Source: Lumnitzera littorea (Eukaryota > Streptophyta > Magnoliopsida > Myrtales > Combretaceae). From it: a stretch of DNA of 64,000 bases. The DNA is taken from assembly GCA_024138015.1 (NCBI GenBank), contig JAMXBB010000011.1, forward strand, positions 75,249,386-75,313,385, read 5' to 3'. Every line of letters starts with the position of its first letter. Position 1 is the first letter of the stretch. Under the pieces are notes generated by a model, which had not been told where the DNA came from, searched no databases, and saw only the letters and a list, made by a program, of their open reading frames with translations. This document shows, piece after piece, positions 46,352 to 60,800 of the stretch. The position numbers and the translations under genes are program-made.

Positions 46352-46432
46352 ATGAAGAAAACTAGAAAAGGATTTGTTGTGAATTGTGGTTATAATTGTT
46401 TTTATGGGCAATACATGTCGTGGATCTTTTAG
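46352..46432 (+). promoter_or_regulatory. Upstream ORF overlapping the CDPK start codon
   Basis: ATG at 46,352 opens 26 codons ending at TAG 46,430-46,432, in a different frame from the CDPK start at 46,404, so it overlaps the main ORF. A shorter one (9 codons) runs 46,313-46,342. If both lie in the mature leader they should reduce initiation at the main ATG. Confidence 0.5.
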
Positions 46433-49400
46433 TAGGAAATATTTTGAGGGCTTGGATCAGCCTCAATACAATTCCTCAAATATTAAGAGAACATCAACAT
46501 CTGATAATTCCGATTCTGATTGTTCGCCTTCGAGCTTAAAGTCTAATCACCTTGTATCTCAAGAATCTGCCAAAGAAAACGCCTCTAAGAGGGATAGGGA
46601 CATTAACAAACCAATCTTTATTCCTCCAAATAAAGATATTATCATGAGGAGAGGCATGGAAAATCAGTCTTATTATGTTTTAGGCCATAAGACACCTAAT
46701 ATCCGCGATCTTTACACGTTAGGGCGTAAACTAGGACAAGGTCAATTTGGGACCACTTATTTATGCATTGAGAATTCCACAAAAACTGAGTATGCTTGTA
46801 AATCAATTTCCAAGAGGAAGTTGATTTCTAAGGAGGATGTGGATGATGTCAGGAGGGAAATTCAGATAATGCACCATTTGGCAGGGCATAAGAACATTGT
46901 CACGATTAAAGGTGCTTATGAAGACTCACTCTATGTTCATATAGTGATGGAGCTTTGTTCAGGGGGTGAGTTGTTCGATCGAATTATTCAGAGAGGACAT
47001 TACAGTGAAAGAAAAGCTGCTGAGCTCACAAAGATTATTGTTGGGGTAGTTGAGGCTTGCCATTCGCTTGGTGTCATGCATAGGGATCTTAAGCCCGAGA
47101 ATTTCTTGTTGGTTAATAAAGATGATGATTTTTCTCTTAAAGCAATTGATTTTGGTCTCTCTGTCTTCTTTAAGCCAGGTAATGAACCAAAAGTTGATCC
47201 CCTTCACTATTTTCTGGTACTTTGAACATTTCATGCTGTACCTACTTAATTGCTTGCCACTATAAATATCATTATTCTTAAGAAACTTTGTTGCGTGGAG
47301 TCCTCATCAGAAAAGCAATTATACTCCGCACTTGTGCTGTCCTGCCAATGTTAAAGCATTTTTAATATCTAAGATATGTCACCAAATTTTTTCTATTTGG
47401 TAATGCAGATTTACTCGCATCACAGCTAATGTATGTTAATCTGCTACACACAAGTGCATATGATCTTAATAGTCATTGCATTAGACATTTTCTTGAAATA
47501 ATTTTTACTTTTATCTGAATTTTGCTTCAAAAATGCTTCTAGATGGTTGTTTGCAAGCTTGATTTTGGTTGTCTTAAAAACTGAGAACAAGGCTTCAAAC
47601 ATTATATAAGTTTGTATGCTGGTGAAGCCACTATGATCTTGTACTGCCAGCTCTTTAAAAATCATCAACGCTCTGCTTCAGGTCAAATATTCACAGATGT
47701 TGTTGGCAGCCCATACTATGTTGCGCCTGAGGTACTTCTGAAGCATTATGGACCAGAAGCAGATGTGTGGACAGCGGGAGTCATATTGTACATTTTGTTA
47801 AGTGGTGTACCACCATTTTGGGCAGGTATGCAATGGTTAAACTTTAGTTCAGTAAATTCTTGCTTTATGGCCTAAATGCTAAAGTTTTGACCTTGGTGGT
47901 GTTCAGAGTCTCAGCAAGGAATATTTGATGCTGTGTTGAAGGGACATATAGACTTTGAATCGGACCCATGGCCCGTAATCTCCGATAGTGCGAAAGATCT
48001 TATCCGGAAGATGCTATGTCCCCAACCTTCAGAGCGTTATACTGCCCATGAAGTGTTATGTACGTGCTTCTTTGTTACCATCATGATTATATGAAAGACG
48101 GCTTGCACCTAGAATGTTGAACTTTCTTTCGATTATCATTTAATTGAATGAATTTTCTCAGGTCATCCATGGATCTGCAAAGATGGTGTTGCTCCAGATA
48201 GAAAACTCGATGCTGCTGTCCTATCACGTCTCAAGCAATTTTCTGCAATGAATAAGTTAAAGAAGATGGCTTTACGGGTATGTATTTAAGAGGACTGGTA
48301 TGAGGTCTTTGGGTTGGCCAAATTGATATACTCCATTTCATTCGCAATACCTACTCAAGATGTAGGTTGCATGGTTTTGGAGTATAAGAAAATTATTTTA
48401 GTTTGAACTCTGTTAACTATCCATCAATCTTTTTGTCAGAATTTCATAAATTTGATTTCATTTTTCCGCCTAGAATATTATGTTCTTCCCCTTCAGCAAT
48501 AACTTTGATGCTAATTAAACATTCTATGAATTATTCCAGATGCCTTATTCGCATTACTGTCAATTTTATTTGATATTTTATTGTACAAGATTCTGTCTTC
48601 TTTCACCAAATCTTATGACTCGGTTCAGTAATTTACAAAACCAGGGAAGACTAAAGATTGCGTACATGTTTTGGAACTTGATAGATACCTATGAGTATCT
48701 TAAGACTTGGAACATAGATAGTCATTAACACATGCCTGTAATATTCTGGACATTGGATTCCTTATGAAATAGCTAGTCTTTCATTTCACTCGTCAAAGAC
48801 ATGATTTATTCAGAATGATGAATCTTTATGCTGCTGTCAGGTGATTGCCGAAAGGCTTTCTGAGGAGGAGATTGCTGGTATGAGAGAAATGTTCAAAGCA
48901 ATGGACACAGACAATAGTGGTGCAATCACATATGATGAGCTCAAAGTTGGTCTGAGAAAATACGGCTCGACATTAAAAGATACTGAGATACGTGATCTCA
49001 TGGATGCAGTATGTACATTGTCTCCCAGCTAAAATTCCTTCTCCTTTTACCCAGATTTTAAATGTGAGAACACTTCACTTTTTTCGGACTTTTGAAAAAA
49101 GACTTACCAAAAGAAATTCTGTCCTTTCATAATCACATCATGTTTCCATGATTTTTGTCCTTCTATTTCCTGCATAGATGAAACTTATTATTTTATTTAT
49201 ATAAAAACACAAAAGCAACAAATTTTATCCCTATTCTATGAAATGGGTGTAGATGTTACAAATCGAAATAGCTTCATTTTTTTGAACTAGAGATTATTAT
49301 ATGTCTGGTTTTTGACAAGAAATAGCTTCAATCTATGTGATTTCTTGTAAATTTCTTTGTTGCATATGTTAATGTAGTTCTGATGGTCCGCTTCTCTTTT

Positions 49401-50330
49401 CAGGCTGATGTGGACAATAGTGGAACAATAGACTATGCAGAATTTATAGCAGCAACTATTCACCTTAATAAGTTAGAACGTGAGGAACATCTTGTTGCAG
49501 CATTTCAGTATTTCGATAAGGATGGAAGTGGCTATATTACGATTGATGAGCTGCAGCAAGCTTGTGCAGAACATAATATGACCGATGTTCTTATTGAAGA
49601 TATTATTAAAGAAGTCGATCAAGACAATGTAAGTAAGCTAAAACTTGTGTGTGTGTGTGTGTGTATATATATATTGAATTAAGCTAGACATGAAATTTTT
49701 CTGTTTTAGTCTTTTAGGCAACAGAAATGCACTTTTAGCATGAACTCTAGTATAAATCGAAAGCTCAACTCTAGTAAGTGCACATGCGGACCAATCTAGT
49801 AGACAAATGATTTAGGCTACAATTAGATGATTGGTATGTTTGATTGGTTGCAACTTACTTTACTTGGTCGTAACAATCAAATTTTATACCTTTATTGTAG
49901 GTCTATCCTTTGTAATGAAAATTTCAAAGTGAAATTCTGCAGTAATATGCTGCTAAATGGACATTGAGATTGCCTATGCTGATAGAGATAAGATAACCTC
50001 TTTGGCTATAGTTATTTCATAAATTGCATCATCTTTCTTTGCTCTCAATTTATTTATTAAGTAAAGCAGGACAAATTAAAATTCAGAGTTTGAGTGACAA
50101 GGAAATAATCAGAAACAATGCACTATAGGTGGATTAATCTAGACAGCATCCCAATGTGACTTTGCAATTCGGTTTCTCTGATTTATTCATGTTTCTTTTA
50201 GGACGGAAGAATCGACTATGGTGAATTTGTTGCCATGATGCAAAAAGGAAATGTAGGGATTGGAAGGCGAACCATGCGAAACAGTGTGAATTTCAGCATT
50301 AGAGACGGTCCTGGAGCACTTGGCCACTAA
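46404..50330 (+). CDS. CPK5: Calcium-dependent protein kinase, CPK5/6/26 type, seven exons
   Basis: Exons: 46,404-47,178; 47,682-47,825; 47,907-48,059; 48,162-48,277; 48,841-49,008; 49,404-49,628; 50,202-50,330. This makes 1,710 nt and 569 residues with consistent phases and no lesion. The start MGNTCRGSF is chosen because Gly2 is a myristoylation site and Cys5 a palmitoylation site, as in this clade; it directs the kinase to membranes. The kinase domain spans about 104-362, with glycine loop GQGQFG, Lys133, HRDLKPEN (226 onward) and DFG (249-251). An autoinhibitory junction follows (SRLKQFSAMNKLKKMALR). Four complete EF-hand loops start at residues 418, 454, 490 and 524. Ca2+ binding to the EF hands releases the junction and activates the kinase. 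The N-terminal motif YYVLGHKTPNIRDLYTLGRK favours CPK5/6/26; the exact orthologue is not decided. Confidence 0.95.
49646..49674. repeat. (TG)n(TA)n microsatellite in CDPK intron 6
   Basis: Starts 17 bp after the exon 6 donor site. Confidence 0.9.
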
Positions 50331-53300
50331 TTGTAGAGGTCATGAAGAGGTTTGGTATTCTTTCTGTTAGGAAAAACCAAAAAGAAAGAAGCACCTTGCT
50401 GTTTTCTCCTTCAGAAAACTCAACAGCTGAAATTATATCTGTTCACTCTATTCTGGTAAATGAAGGGTGGAGAGAACATGTACAAACTATATGGAAAATG
50501 TTAAACAATAAATATAATGGTCCGCACCACATCTACAAGCTTAAAATTTTAGATGAGTTAGTTGCAGTACCAAACTTTTGAGAAAACGATTTTCATATCT
50601 ATGGGGATAAAAAGGACGAAATTTCTGTCATGCTTGTACTACTCACCAATATTTCAGTATGCTTGAAGTTCCACCGACACATTTATAATAACGTGTGATT
50701 CCTGCTAAAAGTTTTACTAATGCAAGATAATATTCTTCAAAAGCATATTGAAAGCTGAATTAGTTTGATGATAAATATGCTTTTTTTCCAATGAAAGTTG
50801 GGCCAACATGAAGTAGCAACCCTTGATATTCCTTTTGTAATTTAGAGACTTGAAAAATTGATCTGTTATGTGGGATAATGGTTTAGGCATCTACTTTGTA
50901 GTGTTGGATGGAATAGTTATCTCCATACATATATTTTCCACTTAAAGAGTGTTGGTCTAGATGCTTCCTAATCCTCCTTTTTTCGTATTGTCTGTCTCCC
51001 TAGAATTATGTGTTCGTATGATATTCTATACACTTTATTATGGAGCCGGACTTTACGTTCATTGGTCTATGTTCACTCCCTTATACTTGGACAGGATAGC
51101 AATGCAGTAGCACCTTTCTCAAGATTAACCTTTGGAATTCAGCTTCAAGTTTTGGTACTTTGCTGCAGTATGATTGACACGAGTGATCTAAGATCTGTAT
51201 GATTTTTGTATGTATACTGATACCGGCAACTATAATTGCTATTTTTCCTTCCGCTTGTATAAAATCGTGCTTTCACGTATAAAAACTAATAGAAGAAGAA
51301 AGAAGGCTCAAAATCGTCAACTGATAAATATAAGGTACGTACCAAATTCACAAGCATATCGTGGTGATGCTAAACTCAATATGATATCAATGAATGACGT
51401 TTTGTCATTCGATCCCTTCATTGTCATTCAATCCCTATCAAATTGAATATCCACTTGATGGATTTCGATTAAAGTCTAGACATACAAGTAAATAAAGTAA
51501 AGCACATATGACATTTATGAGCTTATTTAAGAAAATTTGTAAAAGATGGGAAATATCAAGATCACTCAAAAGCACGTGAAGAATGCTTTCCTTAAGAATC
51601 TTGTGTGTCTTACACTAAGTTTACAAAGAATAGAGGTGAACTCTTTCAAGATACAAGCGAGTATTAAAAATAAGGTAAAAGAAGGTAGCAACTCTTGGTT
51701 CTCAATGACCACACAAGCTTGAAGAACTTTGAAAGAGGATTTGTGAATTATTAGTAAACTGTCTTAATGGTAAGATCTTGAAAAAAAAAAAAAAAAATTC
51801 GTGAGAAAATTGTTTGCAAATGTGAATATATATCCAGATATTTATTCATGAAGCTTTAATTATTACAACTCTTCCTAAGGACATATCCGTTGAAACATTT
51901 AGTTTTTAATAATTAGATCATGTTTAAATCATTTAAAAACTGATCTTGACTATCCATTTTAAAGTAATACAACCTTCGAAAGATGATGCGTTACACTTAT
52001 TAATAAACAAAAAACATCATCTAAAATTAAGAGTCACATAGTATAGTGGACATAAACAAGTGAGATCTTCATGGCGTTGATTATATAATTTTCTGGACAT
52101 GAACTTCATGAACACAACCAAATGATACAGTTATGTCGTTGGTTGTTTATGTCACTTCTGTTGATGCATTCCATTGAGATAACCAAGTAACATGGTCATG
52201 TCACTTTCTACTTACTCAAATTATTACATAATATGAAGGCCTACTCCAATATAACCGTGTAATGATCTTATACCTTATTTTTGTCCATGTATAAACATTT
52301 CTTCACATTTAAATAACATGAAAACTATCGCCTTAACATCTTACATAATCAAAAATTTATATAATATTCCTTCTCTAGATTATCGATCATGTAATTTTTC
52401 TTCCAAATTATGAAAACACATGAGGAATAGTATTCAGGGATTTGAACTAGTCCATAGTGCAAATCTCTTAAAGTTATAACATAGTGTTAAGTGACTCATT
52501 CACTTGAACTAATATACTTTATGTTGCAACCAGATAAATTACACACATTTTCACTATTCTTACAAACCAAGTGGATTTTCTAATAGTGTTATTATGGCCT
52601 TGCATTTATCTTAGCTTGTTGAATATTTACAAGAGATACACCCATCAACTCTTGCTTAGAAGTGGCACTATTTCAATATTCACTAGGTCAAGTATGTCCC
52701 AAACTTATTCAAATTTCTTATACATAGTCGATCCATTAAGAGATATTCCAATATCTCACCCTCTAAATTATTCAAGTATAAACTCATAGTACATAGTAAT
52801 TTGCTATTATCCCTTAAACTTCTACAATAGTGGTTTGCGAAGAAGAAGTAGGGTTCTCAGTACAACAAATTAATTGGGTTTTACACCTATATTAGCAAGA
52901 TTATTCTCAATCAAATGTTTTAACAATACTTCATTAAATGAAATCGCCAACTTAGTATTGTTCTTAAGATAAGTTATATTTATAACCTTACTAATCATGC
53001 CTTAGTCCAACATGTCTAGATTTCTCGTTGTATATTTTACTATAGGTATTTAACATCATAAATTATCACCTAAAGGATCAAATGGTTGATTATGATAACT
53101 TTGGTTATGATCATAACACTTTAATAAACAAAACTTTCACCACCATTTATTCCTTTCATCTAACTTTGCTTGACAATTGTAATGTTTATTATAGTGTAAT
53201 CTATGAGAATAATCAAACTCATTGATACATATCACTTAACTCCATTACATTCTACACTTTTAATACTAAGTTAGTATCTACTTAATTATATATTCATATC

Positions 53301-54839
53301 AAATATTAAGTTAAATATACCTCAGGTTATTAGACATATTATTTATTACATAACTCTTGAAGTCATCCACTTCGACATATCACCACTTTCTATTCTCCTC
53401 AAACAAAACCGATTCTCTTAACATTTTACCCTTTGAGACTATTTGACACCACAACCCAAGTCATATTTCATCTCACTATTTAAGGATTTAAATTATGTTT
53501 TATGATGACTTATTGTTAACAAATAGTTACCTTTCCATATTCATCCCATTTCGATGGTTGCATAGTCACAAAAGCATTTTGCATAAAATCTTATACTAAA
53601 CAACTTATATATATATATATATTTCACTATTAAGAGTTTTTCAAAAACTAAGTTAGATTTGATTTTAGACATTGAGTCATTTCATAATTAAATCTTTTAC
53701 TCCTCTTATTTTGTGACGTTAATTGCCTTAAGAGTTCAAGGTATGTCCATACAAATACACTTTACTTCTTCATATATTACAACCTAATTACACCCATGCT
53801 TTAGGTACTTTTTTTAAATTGATTTTCTTCCTTCTCAAAATTTACATAAGGAAAAACCATAGACTTTTTATAGGGGATAGTGAAAAAAGCACATATGTCA
53901 ACAACAAAAAAAAAAAAAAATACAAAAAGAAGCTAATTTAACAATCACAAATTGTTCCATATACCATAAATTATGCATAACATACTATTTCTCGAATGTC
54001 ATATAGACAATTATATAAATAGCATGATCCCTCGAATAGCATATATTATGATTTGCACATAACATATTACCCAATATATCATATAGAGTAAATTATAAAA
54101 TATATTATCTTATAGAAGATTAATTAGCCTAATATAGGTCACATGAATCACAAAAAATATGTATCACAAACATTAAAATTTGCAATAGATATTTAAATAA
54201 CCAAGTATGTGACCAGACGCATAATGACATATTATAATATATATATATATCTCAATAGTTCACAATTCTCTTGCAATTTGTTGAATTATACTCGTATACT
54301 CCAACCATAAATATTCACATAATCAAATTATTTAATTGGTTCCATCCAAATAAGGTAGACATAGTACCTTATATCGAATAATTAATTATCTCACACATAT
54401 TCGATAAGATACAAACATAAAGAATATTTGTGTTGTAATTTCACTAATATATTCATAGTATAAAATATGTCACTTTGAATTATTTATATAAACATATGGC
54501 CTCAAGAAATCGATAATGACAATTGGTTATTTTCACAACAACCACAATTTGGTATTATGTGCATACATAATCTGATATTATGTATATAAAGCATTAAATG
54601 AATAGAATTTGCTAATGCATTAATTTAGCTTTTACTACCATTCTTTGTATATTCAAACAGCAATTACACTGAACATCATGAAATAAACTTCTTTAGACAC
54701 TAACCTAATGCATTTAATTTTGCAAAATAATTCATTTGAATATAACAAATAATATTCTCAACATAAACCATATTCTACAACTTAAATTGTCATAAATTCA
54801 TATCATATATTCATCATAAACAAAATCTATCAAACATTG
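50331..54839. other. CDPK 3' region and AT-rich intergenic DNA
   Basis: The CDPK 3' untranslated region lies at the start. An open frame at 50,342-50,581 inside it has no family resemblance. The rest is strongly AT-rich, with A-runs near 51,782 and 53,905. Parts (about 52,480-52,870) look like decayed LTR-type repeat in reverse orientation. No gene seen. Confidence 0.4.
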
Positions 54840-57800
54840 TGTTACACCCCATGCAATAGAGTGACAATAATCTCGCCATATCAACCAATTTAAGATAGAA
54901 GTTAACTTCTTGGTTACTGTAAGCCCTAAAGATAAGCCAAGTAACCGTAGGATCAAATTTAGTATATAAAGTTTAGGCCAATCTGTTAAAGGATCCAATC
55001 AAACCTAAATTATAAACTATAGTTAGAAATGTTAGTAAAAATGACCCCGCAAACTTGAATTTAAGAAAATAAGTAATAAAATAAGATATTATAAAATTTT
55101 TGAATTTTAAATATATTACTCGTTAATTATTGGAAAAGCAAAAAGTACAAACTAATAACTAACGAACTATTAGAAATAGATTGTATGTATACTAAAAATC
55201 ATAGAATGACCTAAATAATTATTAAGAATGTTTACTTGTACTCCATATGTATTTACGTATAGATAAAAAATACGCGAAATTACCTAAATTGCCCAAAATT
55301 AGCTAAAAATTTAGTAAATAATTAAATAAAATTATAAAAAAAATTAAGGAAAAATCAAGGAAAGGGGGAAAGAACCAGATTAAGTCATAGCAGCAAAGGA
55401 AAGTAAGAAACAAAAATTAACCAATAAAAAACAAGCAATACAAAAGGCAAATTGAAAGAAATTTGTACATTGTCTTGTCTAATTAATATATAATAATTTA
55501 CTTAAAGCTCTATAAATAGTAAGAAAATTTACAGAACTCATTTAAACAATTAGAAGCTTTGGAAAATTGGGAGGAGTCGAAAACAAGAGAGAAAATTAGA
55601 GTTTAGAAAATTTTTTCTTCAATCTGTACAGTAAGAGTTTTTGGACCGAACCCACACACCACCACCACTTGAAACTGAACCACCACCACCCTACTCCAAA
55701 CCCACAGCCTAGATCGGTTGACACACCTGAACCAGTGTTGAAGGCCAAAAAGCCATCAAACTAGGTGAGTCTCACATCTTCTCCGATTTTGTAAAATTTC
55801 TTAAAATTATTCATTTTACCTAGAAACTTATGAAATTTATTATTCTGAGGTTTTATTGTATGTAGATTTAGGGAAAAATATTGATTTAGTTTAAGTACAT
55901 TTATAAATATAGGATTCTTAAGAAATTAGACAAAACCAAGTATAATTAGAATTAGAAATAAATAGGCTTAGGAGTGTATTTTGGAGCTCAAATTTTTTAT
56001 ATAAAATGCTTAAGTGATATAGAACAGTGCTATGAAGCCATTTTTTTAAAATTAATTTTCAAAATTTTTAAGTAATTTTTTAGCCTTAAAATAGTGAAAA
56101 AAATGGGTAATTTAGGTTAATTAGGTGATTAAATGATTAATTATTGATTTAGAAGGCAATTAGATGTTTAAAGATGTTAATATCTGATATGAAAACATAA
56201 TCCTAACATTTAGATTGTTAATTGTAATTAATATGAGGATTATGTTGTAATTGTGAGAAATTTAGTAATGTGTGAATTTGGGATTTTAATAAATAGGAAA
56301 TAAAAGGTTAATTTGGATAATATAATAATAAAATCAGTACATAATAAATCCGGTACAAAAATTAATTTTAGGTAATTGGATAAAAAATGTAAAATTTCTT
56401 TATATCAAGAGTAAATTCGATACCCCAATTAGGATTAGAGTATGCCAAATGAGTTATAACACTAAATTAAGACCCAGTGTGATATGAGAATACTCAAGCT
56501 TAATGTCATTAATTTCACATTAGGATTCGAGTGTATTTAGGATTCCTCGTAATCAAAGACAATGTAGAATCAAAATTGAAATCTAATTTAGAAACCAAAC
56601 CTTGAACTAAAGCAAAATGAATCATTAGTAAATAATAGGTATAGGTATACATGAAGAAGTAAGTTAAATTATAACTTAGAATATGTATCATCAAAGTATA
56701 AGTACTAAAAGACGTATTTATATTATAGGATACCCGGAGACGAATCAACCTACAATTAGGTGATTGGGCGACCAAGAATTCCAAGTATGTTGAGTTTATT
56801 ACTTCACCGTATTGGAGTACTATTTCAGGGTACTCGAAGACTTAGGATTGTATATAATTGTGATTGTAAGTAGTTTATGCATGTGCTTGTATATCTGAAT
56901 TCATATTGAAATTTGTATTGTGATTGATTGTTTATTTATTATGACTGGATTGGTGTGAAATTGTTTAAACACCCTAAATGGAACTTAATCTTAATCGATT
57001 GTAATGCCCTAAATTATCATATATTGCAACCCTTTAGGGGATCATTAGGATTCTTCAACCAAACACCGATACCTTCGAAAAAGATAGCGTTGGATAACAA
57101 ATTAGTTTTTTCCTCATCCTTAGCCGAACTAAGTGATAAGATAGGAGGTCGCGATGAGGATGAGGGCATTGGATCGAAGGATAGTCTTAGGAGGAGCAGT
57201 GTTTTCATTGCATAAACCTGGGTTTAGTTGTGAGCTATTACATAACATGAAAACTCCTCAACCCGGATTAGAGTGGGTAAAATTTCTTTGATTTCATAAC
57301 GGACCAGATTATGTTGTGTGATGACACTTACTTGTTGTATTGCATGAAAACAATTGCTTAATAATCTTGTTTGTGTTTGTATACATTCATGAGTCTCCAA
57401 TTCAACTTATTGAGCTATAGTTGCTCATACCCATATAGATCCTTTTGCAGGTCCTAATCTCTAAATACTTCGAATAATATGTCGCCCTACAACTATCCAG
57501 AGGTTAGTTCTTTTGAAGCCTGGGGTATGAGGATCAATTTGCCTAATATTTAATATATATCTAGAGTCTCTTTAGTAGCTTAAAACTGAAAGACTAATAG
57601 TTAATATGTAAATTAGCTGACTGTTACGTTTGATGTAAAATATCTTGAGAAATTCTATAGAATGTAAATGTAATTATATATGTTGACTTAAAGTTTTTGA
57701 TAATTACTGTAACTTTAGCTAAATCCTTAATTGGACTGTTTACTTCAAAGTGAAGAGTCATCGACCCCTTGTGTAGATTATATCTATGATAGATACTGTG

Positions 57801-57870
57801 AGATCAGTTACTATCATAGAATAGTTTATACGGCAGGATTGTTGCGACTCTATGACTTCGGGGTGTAACA
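54840..57870 (+). repeat. Candidate long solo LTR (Tekay/Del-like)
   Basis: The segment begins TGTTACACCCC and ends GGGGTGTAACA, an 11-bp inverted terminal pair with TG...CA ends. Plant gypsy LTRs of the Tekay/Del type have such ends and can be about 3 kb long. It contains a TATAAATA box and a leader-like C-rich stretch (55,645-55,700). The flanks (CATTG and GCTGC) do not match, so a target duplication is not seen, and the two ends might belong to different insertions. Confidence 0.45.
55511..55518 (+). promoter_or_regulatory. TATA box in the candidate LTR
   Basis: TATAAATA, followed about 130 bp later by a C- and A-rich stretch that looks like a transcribed leader. Confidence 0.35.
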
Positions 57871-60800
57871 GCTGCTATCGTAAAACCGATTTACACAAGG
57901 CGAACTTGACTACATAGCTTTAAAGTATCCAGTTCATTACATGTATTTTCGTAAAACTTATATATTTATATATTACTTCCTTTTAAAAGCCTTGTAAAAT
58001 AAGTTCTCAATTCACATCGTTTAGTGTAAAACTTAAAAGTACAAAACTTACAAAATCAATTAGTTTTACATACCATTTGATCGTATAAACCAACTATGGA
58101 AACTATTGGGTCACTTATAGTGGGCTAATTAGTTTCCTTAAAATTAAATGAAACTTCAGAAAGGAGCATGAATCTGGGTGCATCATTATTATTTCCTCAC
58201 TCTTAATCCAATCAACTACAAGGTTAACTTTTCTATGAAGTTTGCATGTCTTCTTCTAACTTCTAAAAGAGTCTATAGAAGAGTAAGTAATCACTGCTCA
58301 ATAGGTGAGATGGAGATAAAAGTATATGTACACAACAAAGTAAGCAGGGTTTTCAACCAAGTTAGTTATATGTAATGCATGATCAAACAAATACCATCAT
58401 ACAATGTTGTCTAGTCCATCGTAAGATTAGAGAAATTACTCTCGCTCTAATTCGAGTTTGAGGAGTTTCATGGCTACGACACCCCTGTAACTAAACTCAA
58501 ACTTTTGTAATGGAGACATTCTTCCTTTTGTGACTACCTTTGAACTAGTGTCCTCAACCTTTTCATGACCTTTTCTCTTACTACTTAGTTTAAATAATGA
58601 TAAGGAAAGGGTAATTTTAACTATCCCTTGGTACGTGGTTAGGGAATCCTAAACGTCCCCTAATGGATTGCAATGTATGTTAAGTTAAAATGTTAGGTTA
58701 AGTATAAGTTAATCTAATTATTAAGGTGATCATCCATCTTAATCAATCAAACAAGCAGAGTTTACAACAACAATCAAGAATGGAGTTCAACTCCTACAAC
58801 AACATAGCAATAACAATCACATACACTGCATGTGCATATTTCAATTAATTACGAGCACAATCAATACATACCCAAGCCTCCAAGTATCTTAATATGGTAC
58901 TCCAAAATATAATAAAATATTGATCTCTACTTACCTAAACTCTTTGTTGCTCATATGGGTGTAGTTAAGATATGTCTTTTGCTACTGTTCCCTATAATAT
59001 AAATGATAATTTAGCATTTATACCAGTATGATATATATTATTATACCATATTTAAGCTTATTAATCTAAGTTTAAAGTGTTGTTACCGTAGCTAGTTAAG
59101 TTCTTAAGTTGCTTGCTATTAGTCTACCTTTGGCTATCCTCTAATTCGTCCTTTGAATTATCCTTTAAATACAATTTATTCAAGAGCCCTTAAGATATTC
59201 TCTAACCTATCTTCTGAATTTAACCTTACTATTATTCCTACATGCCTAATCTTTGATTTAGCTTCTAAATACATTTCCTGTATAACACCCATTTACAAGC
59301 TTCTGATTTATCCTCTTATTCATCCCTCATTTCCTCTTAACTTTACTTATTTCACTATAATGTCCACTTTATTGCCCTAATTAGCTTACAATCAATATTT
59401 ATATGTCCAATTTACCCTTGTGCAGTTTATATCTCAACCCAACTTCATCCAATCCTCATATACTCAAAAGTTCATTTACTATACACTTGAGGAAACTTAC
59501 ATTTATGCCTCCATTTACCCTATTGCATAACTACCGACACACCTAAATAAAAATTCATCTTAGCTTCTGTACCCATATTCATGTCATACTTCAAAGCTTC
59601 CATAACCATAGTCAAGTTAATTTTTAAGGGAAAATATATATTTATCTTTAATATTTTTTATTGTATATACTAATTAGGGCCTAAAATATTAATAAAAATA
59701 CAGAAAATAGTTTTTACAAAGCTTTTCACATAGCAACTCAATATGCATTATAGGTAATTTCTAGAAAAAATCTTAAGCCGAAACAACTTTCTTTAGGGGT
59801 TTTGAAAACGATATTGAAATCTATTCAAGTTTAGTGATTTCTTAAGATAGTCACTTCGCTTTCTTTTTACTTAAATTCTTACATTTAAATGCTCTGAAAA
59901 TCGTTATTTTAACACCTTCCATATTCAAAAATCTATATAACAGTTATATTATTACTTATTAGACAAAGTGATTGTAGTAAGCTGAGGACCAAAAAAGGAT
60001 GAATAGCAAAACATTACATCTAGAAGTTAATCTACTCCATAATATCCCATTTACATTGTTAGTTGAAAAATTTTCTTATGGTGGTTTTAAGTGTCTTAAA
60101 TAATAGCTTACTCTTGGCAATGTTGACACAAGTTTAGATTAAAAGTGTTGATAGGCCATTTTAGGCTCAGGTCTTAAGGTCCAGTTTAAGCACAGACCAA
60201 GATCCATGAGCTACTCGAGGACCATGAGTAGTCTACCCGAGCACATAGCTAACCTATTGAGCGAGCTCCATTCGACCTCGAGTTGCCTACTTAGGACCTT
60301 ATGCACTTTGGCAATGTCAGGCACTTCATCTCTACTTAAGTCGCTCATCAGTTAGCATGCCACCTACTTAACCACTCTAAGCTCTCAAATCCTCTCCGAC
60401 CATTCGATGTGTATCCCCTTAGCTAAGGTTGCCCCCTTTCCTCACAAGCACATAATAGGGGATCGGTATATGGCTTAAATCCTAGAGAGAAACCTTCATC
60501 AGGAGTGCTTTTGTCCTTTTCCTCTCCCTCTCCCTCTCCTTCTCTCCTCATTGATTGTCCCCTGACATCTATGGTACTACTAGCACACCCAATAGCTCTA
60601 GATATGTCAACATCTTAGGTTTTAGACATGGCTACCAATGTGTTTATAGCCGATCAACTTGTTGAGCAGTTTTTTCCCCTTATGACGCATGTCCCCTGCA
60701 AATGGAGAGTACGACTAAACCCCAACTTGACACACATCCCTGATAGGTAAGCTTCTTGCATTATAAACAATGCAAGGAGCTAAAGGTATCGGATCTTCTC

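Noticed and set aside
46386..46403. An N-terminal extension of the CDPK by six codons
   Set aside because: It would begin at GTG, not ATG, and would bury the Gly2 myristoylation signal. The ATG at 46,404 gives the clade's usual MGN start.
57017..57215. Overlapping open frames on both strands
   Set aside because: No domain or family, and they lie in the candidate LTR.
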